Source: Christensenella sp. UBA1750
Lineage (GTDB): Bacteria; Bacillota; Clostridia; Christensenellales; UBA1750
DNA: 35,486 nucleotides
NCBI GenBank assembly: GCA_002315655.1
Contig: DCHO01000033.1
Coordinates: forward strand, 32,283-67,768
Direction: 5' to 3'
Below are positions 31,133 through 35,486 of this stretch, piece after piece. The notes under the pieces were generated by a model that did no database searches, was not told the DNA's origin, and saw only the letters and a program-made list of their open reading frames with translations. Numbering within the stretch: the stretch's first letter is position 1; the number at the start of each line of letters is the position of its first letter. The position numbers and the translations under genes were made by a program.

Positions 31133-32056
31133 TCAGGCGTAATAGCTGAAAATGGAATCGTCCACGGTCTCATAGGGCGTTTTCGGGGTATAGCCCAGCA
31201 CATTTTTTACCTTTTCCATGGACGCGGCGGGGGAGTGGGAAATGTGATCCCAAGTCATGGCGGCGTCCTTTTCGGACACTTGCTTCTTAAATTCCTCAAA
31301 GGGAGCGTAAGAAAGGTTGGCTTCCCTGCCAAAGAGGGAGGCGACGTGCCGCGCATAGCCGTTTAGCGACATGGCTTGGCTTGCGGCGGCGTGGAAGTCC
31401 TCACCGAAAGTGCCCTCGCCCTTTTGGATGACCGCCCGCATGATGCCCGCCACATCCTCCGCGGCAACGTGGTGCAGGGTGTCAAGGCCGTAACCCGGAA
31501 GGAGCACCTCCCGCCCTTCCTTTAAGGCGGCGAAAATGTCCGCATTCAGGTTGCCCTGCGGGTTCACAATGGGATGCTTCGGGGCGCAGATGTGCCCGGG
31601 GTGCACGATGGTGCCGGGGAACTTTTCCTCCGCCCACAGTCTGTGCAGGTCGTCAGACATTGCGCATTTCTGCCGCCCGTATTCGCATAAGGGCTCGCGG
31701 CAGTCCTGCTCCCGCACGGGAACGAGGTCGGAAGTTCCGTGCATCCACAGCGAACCGCACACCACCAGATGATTGGTGCTGCCCTTCAATGCGGCGACGA
31801 GCTTCAATAGGTCGCTATGGTCAAAGCAGATCATATCCACCACCGCGTCATACTGTCCGTCCGCGATGGTCTTTACAAACGATGCGTCATTGCGGTTGAG
31901 GCGAACCTCATGCACATCCGCGTATTCTTTCTTATCCAAGTACCAATTCGTTTCGCCGCGGGTCACAACGGTCACGTCGTACCCGTCGTTCACCAGCATG
32001 GGCACCAAGAAATTTCCTACCTTGCCCTTGCCGCCGATCACACACGCTTTTTTCAT
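31133..32056 (-). CDS. NAD-dependent epimerase/dehydratase-like protein
   Basis: A 307-residue extended short-chain dehydrogenase-type protein. The N-terminal nucleotide-binding loop is GGKGKVGNFLVPML (GxxGxxG, residues 7-13), and an internal VDMICFDHSDLLKLVAALKG follows. A YxxxK pair appears as YGRQKCAM, with Y-G-R-Q-K the likely catalytic segment. Substrate unknown; relatives act on nucleotide sugars or other small molecules. ATG 32056 is chosen because GGGAGG precedes it; a longer frame to 32092 overlaps the upstream gene's end without a ribosome site. It lies 20 bases after the double-glycine-leader gene, so the two are co-transcribed. Confidence 0.87.
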   Translation of the reverse strand: MKKACVIGGKGKVGNFLVPMLVNDGYDVTVVTRGETNWYLDKKEYADVHEVRLNRNDASFVKTIADGQYDAVVDMICFDHSDLLKLVAALKGSTNHLVVCGSLWMHGTSDLVPVREQDCREPLCEYGRQKCAMSDDLHRLWAEEKFPGTIVHPGHICAPKHPIVNPQGNLNADIFAALKEGREVLLPGYGLDTLHHVAAEDVAGIMRAVIQKGEGTFGEDFHAAASQAMSLNGYARHVASLFGREANLSYAPFEEFKKQVSEKDAAMTWDHISHSPAASMEKVKNVLGYTPKTPYETVDDSIFSYYA

Positions 32057-32076
32057 GGTGTTTTTCCTCCCTGTCT

Positions 32077-32286
32077 TTACCATTTCACCCAAACGTTGGG
32101 GTCTTCGCCGTCCTCAATTTCCACTTCAAAGCCGCAGTGGTCGCATTTGAGGATCCAGCAGTCGCCGTCCGCAATCATTTCCACACGCCCGTGCGGGCAG
32201 TATTTGCAGTGCGGCAGATTGTCCGCCGGCCACGGCTGCGTGCCGCCCGTCACAAAAGACAATTCGTTGTCGGATAATTGTGTCAT
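32077..32286 (-). CDS. Small double-glycine-leader protein with two CxxC pairs
   Basis: A 69-residue protein. The first 15 residues, MTQLSDNELSFVTGG, form a bacteriocin-type double-glycine leader (L-S-D-x-E-L-x-x-V-x-G-G). The 54-residue remainder has HCKYCPHG and KCDHCGFEVE, two CxxC pairs about 25 residues apart that look like a small zinc ribbon, plus a third-site Cys (DGDCWIL), and an acidic tail ending NVWVKW. That combination is unusual for a bacteriocin. AGGAAGG precedes the ATG by 10 bases. It is transcribed before the epimerase-like gene. It may be a secreted metal-binding peptide, a modified peptide precursor, or a cytoplasmic protein whose leader-like start is misleading. Confidence 0.8.
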   Translation of the reverse strand: MTQLSDNELSFVTGGTQPWPADNLPHCKYCPHGRVEMIADGDCWILKCDHCGFEVEIEDGEDPNVWVKW

Positions 32287-32318
32287 ATTCCTGCGCCCTT
32301 CCTGTTTTTCTCCCTATC

Positions 32319-32346
32319 AGTGTACCATAACGGACTGAAAATTCAA
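32319..32346 (-). promoter_or_regulatory. Sigma-A promoter for the double-glycine-leader/epimerase operon
   Basis: Minus strand: TTGAAT (32346-32341), 16-base spacer, TACACT (32324-32319). Confidence 0.65.
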
Positions 32347-32365
32347 GCAGAACCGCAAAAATTCG

Positions 32366-32394
32366 TGGACAGACAGGCGTTTCCATGCTATACT
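32366..32394 (+). promoter_or_regulatory. Sigma-A promoter for the second aldo/keto reductase
   Basis: TGGACA (32366-32371), 17-base spacer, TATACT (32389-32394), divergent from the previous promoter with about 20 bases between the -35 boxes. Confidence 0.7.
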
Positions 32395-32428
32395 TCCTGT
32401 TAAGAAATTGCATTTTTGGAGGATTTTT

Positions 32429-33574
32429 ATGAATTACAGAAGATTGGGCAAAACGAATCTGATGGTCAGCGAGATCGGCTTGGGCGGCGAATGGCTGGAG
32501 CGGCACTCCACCGAGGAGGTCAAGGCCGTTGTGGACGAATGCACCAAGGTCGGCATCAACGTCCTGGACTGCTGGATGAGCAATCCCAAGGTGCGCTCCG
32601 ACATCGGCGACGCGCTGGTAGGCGTGCGCGAAAAGTGGTACATTCAGGGGCAGTTCGGCTCCATTTGGGAGAACGGGCAGTATGTCCGCACCCGCGACAT
32701 CAAAAAGGTCAAGCCCGCCTTTGAGGACATTCTCACCCGTTTTCACACCGATTATATCGACTTAGGGGTCATTCACTTTGTCGATTCCGTGCAGGAATGG
32801 AACGATTTGCAGGACAGCGACTTTATGCGCTACGTCTTTGAAATGAAGGAAAAGGGCGTGGTGAAGCACTTGGGGCTTTCCACCCACAATCCGCTTGTCG
32901 CGCTGACCGCCGCCAAGACCGGGTGGATCGAAATGCTGCTCTTCTCCATCAACCCCGCCTTTGACATGATGGCGCCTTCGGAAGACCTGTTCGCCATCTT
33001 TGAAGACAATGCCTTTGTCAACGCGCAGGACAGAATCGCCCCGGAACGCGCCGAGCTGTATCAGTATTGCGAGGAGCACGACATCGGCATCACCGTGATG
33101 AAGGGTCTGTTCGGCGGTCGCCTGCTGGATGAAAAGGCTTCGCCCTTCGGTGTCAGGCTGACTCCGGTGCAGTGCATCCATTACGCCCTGACCCGCCCCG
33201 CCGTGGCCTCCGTGCTCATCGGCTACGACACCCCCGAGCACGTCCGGGAGGCGCTGCACTACGAGGAAGCCACGCAGGAGGAAAAGGATTACGCCTCCGT
33301 GCTGGCGAAAGCCCCCGCCCACGCCTTCTCCGGCCAGTGCACCTACTGCGGACACTGCCAGCCCTGCCCCAAGGGCATCGACATTGCCCTGACCAACAAA
33401 TACTACGATCTGGCAACCCAGCAGACTACCGTGCCCGCCACGGTGAAGGCGCACTATGAGGCCATGAAAGCCACCGCCGCTGACTGCATCGGCTGCAAGG
33501 CCTGCGAAAAGCGGTGCCCCTTCTCCGTCAGCATTGCGGAGCGCATGAAGAATGCCGCCGAGCTGTTCAGGTAA
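32429..33574 (+). CDS. Aldo/keto reductase-fold protein with two 4Fe-4S motifs and a degenerate active site
   Basis: A 381-residue relative of the protein at 5.8-6.9 kb, with the same layout: an AKR-like barrel (MNYRRLGKTNLMVSEIGLGG) and a C-terminal dicluster ferredoxin region (CTYCGHCQPCPKG and CIGCKACEKRCP). Aligning by eye, D47 (NVLDCWMSN) and H116 (GVIHFVDS) are kept, but the catalytic Tyr is N52 and the catalytic Lys is Q75 (YIQGQFGS). Normal AKR hydride chemistry is therefore unlikely, while the iron-sulfur sites look intact. GGAGG precedes ATG 32429; a reading from 32408 is not supported. It has its own promoter and terminator. Confidence 0.88.
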   Translation: MNYRRLGKTNLMVSEIGLGGEWLERHSTEEVKAVVDECTKVGINVLDCWMSNPKVRSDIGDALVGVREKWYIQGQFGSIWENGQYVRTRDIKKVKPAFEDILTRFHTDYIDLGVIHFVDSVQEWNDLQDSDFMRYVFEMKEKGVVKHLGLSTHNPLVALTAAKTGWIEMLLFSINPAFDMMAPSEDLFAIFEDNAFVNAQDRIAPERAELYQYCEEHDIGITVMKGLFGGRLLDEKASPFGVRLTPVQCIHYALTRPAVASVLIGYDTPEHVREALHYEEATQEEKDYASVLAKAPAHAFSGQCTYCGHCQPCPKGIDIALTNKYYDLATQQTTVPATVKAHYEAMKATAADCIGCKACEKRCPFSVSIAERMKNAAELFR

Positions 33575-33594
33575 ACCCTCTGTTCTGGCATATA

Positions 33595-33632
33595 AAAAGC
33601 CATTCCGGGTTCATTTCCGGGATGGCTTTTGT
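33595..33632. terminator. Bidirectional terminator between the aldo/keto reductase and chromate transporter genes
   Basis: AAAAGCCATTCCGG (33595-33608) pairs with CCGGGATGGCTTTT (33617-33630) with one G-U pair. Confidence 0.85.
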
Positions 33633-33636
33633 TGAC

Positions 33637-34197
33637 TTAGAACGCATATACGACAATGCCTAAAACCGCCGAGATCACAATGAGCAGGATGGGCGAGATG
33701 CCCTTTTTGAGCCTTGGGCGCAGGATGTAATAGATACCCGCCAAGATCGCCGTGATGAGAAGGGCGCGCAAGTCGATGCCGGAGAAGGCTGCGCCGAACA
33801 GGTTCTCCGCGATCATATAGATGCCGGTGGCAAGAATGATGCCGATCATGCAGGGGGTCAGCCCGCGAAGCACCGCTTTGACATAGCGGTTCTCGATGAA
33901 CTTGGTCAGCAGCGCGGTGAGTATAATAATGACGAAGAAGGAGGGCAGAATGACCGCAGTGGTTGCCAGCAGGGAGCCCAAGACCCCGCCCTTGACCGAG
34001 CCAACGTAGGTGGCCAGGTTGATCATGATGGGGCCGGGGGTGGATTCGGAAATGGCGATCATGTAGGAGAGCATTTCGTCGTCGATCCAGCCGTAGGAGA
34101 GCACCACATCGCGGATCAGCGGAATGGCGGCATATGCCCCGCCGAAGGAGAAGCAGCCGACCTTCAGAAAGCCGATGAGCAAGTCCCAGTAGATCAT
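33637..34197 (-). CDS. Chromate transporter family protein, second half
   Basis: A 186-residue membrane protein equal to one half of a full ChrA. The N-terminal FLKVGCFSFGGAYAAIPLIR and the SESTPGPIMINLATYVG stretch are the two repeat motifs of the CHR family, and there are about five or six hydrophobic helices. Short-chain CHR proteins work as pairs with opposite orientation in the membrane. Its ATG overlaps the stop of the partner gene (34194-34197), indicating coupled translation. Transport of chromate itself is not established for gut anaerobes; sulfate or another anion is possible. Confidence 0.92.
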   Translation of the reverse strand: MIYWDLLIGFLKVGCFSFGGAYAAIPLIRDVVLSYGWIDDEMLSYMIAISESTPGPIMINLATYVGSVKGGVLGSLLATTAVILPSFFVIIILTALLTKFIENRYVKAVLRGLTPCMIGIILATGIYMIAENLFGAAFSGIDLRALLITAILAGIYYILRPRLKKGISPILLIVISAVLGIVVYAF

Positions 34198-34769
34198 TCT
34201 TTAGGCCCTTCCTTTCTGTCCATGCCGCGCAGGGCGTAGGGCGAAACGCTGACCATGCCCGCAATCAGCAGCATACTGATGGTGGAAAAGCGCAGGGAAA
34301 AGGCATTGATGCACAGCAGCAAAAGGGTGGACAGTACAAGGATCGTCACCCGAAAGGCCGTTTTCTTCATCTTTTTGAGCATTTTAATGCCGGCGTCCAA
34401 TATGAGAATCCCGACGGCGATCTTGATGGCGGAAAAGGCGTTGGCGACCCAGACGATTTCCAGAAAATTGTCTAAAAACAGGGAAATGAGATAGATGATG
34501 ACAAAGGAGGGCATGGCCATGCCCAAGGTGGCGATCAGCGCACCGAGTACGCCCCTTTGCTTGTAGCCCACGAAGGTGGCGCAGTTGATGGCGACAGGCC
34601 CCGGGGTGGATTCCGCAATGACGGTGATGTTCATCATTTCCTCCGCCGTGATCCACTTCTTTTTTTCAACGCACGCATCGTCAATGATGGAGATCATGGC
34701 ATAGCCGCCGCCGAAGGTGAACAGGCCGATCTTGGCAAAGGTCAGAAACAGGTCAAGAAGAAGGGGCAT
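34194..34769 (-). CDS. Chromate transporter family protein, first half
   Basis: A 191-residue membrane protein, the partner of the preceding gene. Motifs FAKIGLFTFGGGYAMISIID and AESTPGPVAINCATFVGYKQ match the CHR domain. AAAGGAG precedes the ATG. It begins 34 bases after the stop of clpC on the same strand, with no clear terminator between, so read-through from clpC is possible. Confidence 0.92.
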   Translation of the reverse strand: MPLLLDLFLTFAKIGLFTFGGGYAMISIIDDACVEKKKWITAEEMMNITVIAESTPGPVAINCATFVGYKQRGVLGALIATLGMAMPSFVIIYLISLFLDNFLEIVWVANAFSAIKIAVGILILDAGIKMLKKMKKTAFRVTILVLSTLLLLCINAFSLRFSTISMLLIAGMVSVSPYALRGMDRKEGPKE

Positions 34770-34803
34770 GGTGATTCTCCTTTAAGAAGTTTTTGGATGG
34801 GAA

Positions 34804-35486
34804 TTATCCGACGGCGTTTTCAATCGCCTGAAAGTGCAGCTTTTCGTCCTGCACGGACATTTCCACGGTGTCGCCCAGAATGACCTCGCCGGAGAGCAAC
34901 GCTTCGGATAGATTGTCCTCCACAGACCGCTGAATGGCGCGGCGCAGAGGGCGGGCACCGTAGGTCACGTCAAAGCCCTCCCTGGCGATGAAGTCCAGCG
35001 CGTCATCCGTCCAGTGAAGCTCAATGTCCTTTTCGGAGAGCCGCTCGGCAACGCTCCCCAGCATCAGCGCGGCGATTTTGTGTATGTCCTCCTCATTCAG
35101 CGCATGGAACACAATCAGCTCATCCACGCGGTTTAGGAACTCGGGACGGAATGTGTTTTTGAGCTCCTCCAACATTCCTTCCTTCATGCGCTCGTAGGAC
35201 TGCACGGAAAGCCCGATATTTTCGCTGCGGAAGCCAAGCCCACGGGCGTTTTTGTCCGCATCCTTCGCGCCCACGTTGGAGGTCATCACGATCACGGTGT
35301 TGCGGAAGTCCACGGTTCTGCCGTTGGAATCGGTCAATCTGCCGTCCTCGAGCACCTGCAAAAAGGTGTTGAACACGTCCGGGTGCGCCTTCTCAATCTC
35401 GTCCAGCAGCACCACGCAGTAGGGCTTGCGGCGCACGCTTTCGGTCAGTTGCCCGCCGTCGTCGTAGCCCACATAGCCCGGAGGCG
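34804..35486 (-). CDS. clpC: ATP-dependent Clp protease ATP-binding subunit ClpC, C-terminal part (incomplete)
   Basis: The last ~227 residues of an Hsp100 unfoldase; the start lies beyond the window. The second AAA+ domain shows PPGYVGYDDGGQLTESVRRK, Walker B VVLLDEIEKAHPDVF, sensor 1 VIVMTSNVGA, the arginine finger FRPEFLNRVDEL, and sensor 2 YGARPLRRAIQR, followed by the small D2 domain. GLGF (ARGLGFRSENI) sits where the ClpP-binding loop of ClpC lies. The VRRKPY and GARPLRRAIQ patterns favour ClpC over ClpB. It unfolds proteins for ClpP and in Firmicutes takes part in stress control. It is followed by the chromate transporter pair. Confidence 0.92.
   Translation of the reverse strand, partial: PPGYVGYDDGGQLTESVRRKPYCVVLLDEIEKAHPDVFNTFLQVLEDGRLTDSNGRTVDFRNTVIVMTSNVGAKDADKNARGLGFRSENIGLSVQSYERMKEGMLEELKNTFRPEFLNRVDELIVFHALNEEDIHKIAALMLGSVAERLSEKDIELHWTDDALDFIAREGFDVTYGARPLRRAIQRSVEDNLSEALLSGEVILGDTVEMSVQDEKLHFQAIENAVG

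Noticed and set aside
1..35486. tRNA, rRNA, CRISPR arrays, prophage or insertion sequences
   Set aside because: No TTCGANTCC-type T-arm, no spaced direct repeats and no transposase, integrase or phage structural proteins were seen on reading.

Overview
The window looks like chromosome of an anaerobic, monoderm Firmicute of the class Clostridia, most likely an Oscillospiraceae/Ruminococcaceae-type gut commensal. The evidence is a moderately high GC content, near-universal AGGAGG-type ribosome binding sites, an IreB homologue next to RuvX and a DUF1292 protein, a ClpC-type Hsp100, a flavodiiron protein fused to rubredoxin, and several sugar-processing enzymes suited to plant or mucin glycans. 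I found no phage, IS element, CRISPR array, rRNA or tRNA. Species-level assignment is not possible by reading.

Layout. 1-9.4 kb: a VOC (glyoxalase-fold) protein, a GH27 alpha-galactosidase, a divergent UroD-family methyltransferase-like protein, a kinase pseudogene with an internal deletion, a large four-domain flavodiiron oxygen-detoxifying protein, a run of three hairpins, a small double-glycine-leader protein, an aldo/keto reductase with two 4Fe-4S motifs, an orphan sugar-binding lipoprotein, and three tandem VOC paralogues. 9.5-14.7 kb: Gfo/Idh/MocA oxidoreductase, MATE exporter plus MgtC-like membrane protein, and L-fucose isomerase. 14.8-19.7 kb: an AlbA_2/Schlafen-type regulator beside a cluster of six short inverted repeats, exonuclease III, TadA (divergent from exonuclease III over symmetrical promoters), and a Zn/Cd-type P1B ATPase with a clear ArsR/SmtB-like operator.

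19.8-25.8 kb is housekeeping: glyA, then Rrf2 regulator and cysteine desulfurase, then PRC-barrel protein, small membrane protein and AI-2E/PerM protein, then ireB, ruvX and DUF1292. This resembles the familiar Firmicute order around alaS, but alaS, mnmA and nifU are not here. 25.9-30.1 kb is a sugar operon: ribulokinase, ribulose-5-phosphate 4-epimerase, a nucleoside deaminase and a GH29 alpha-fucosidase. 30.1-35.5 kb: YitT membrane protein, a second double-glycine-leader protein (with two CxxC pairs) in operon with an NAD-dependent epimerase-like protein, a second ferredoxin-tailed aldo/keto reductase that has lost two of the four catalytic residues, a split chromate-transporter pair, and the C-terminal end of ClpC running off the window.

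The most interesting items are the two unlinked proteins with bacteriocin-type double-glycine leaders but no visible exporter, the degenerate aldo/keto reductase with intact iron-sulfur motifs, the six-copy operator-like cluster upstream of the AlbA_2 regulator, the P1B ATPase operator, and a 24-nt GC-rich palindromic repeat present twice in opposite orientation. Gene functions are read from recognisable motifs. No database search was run.
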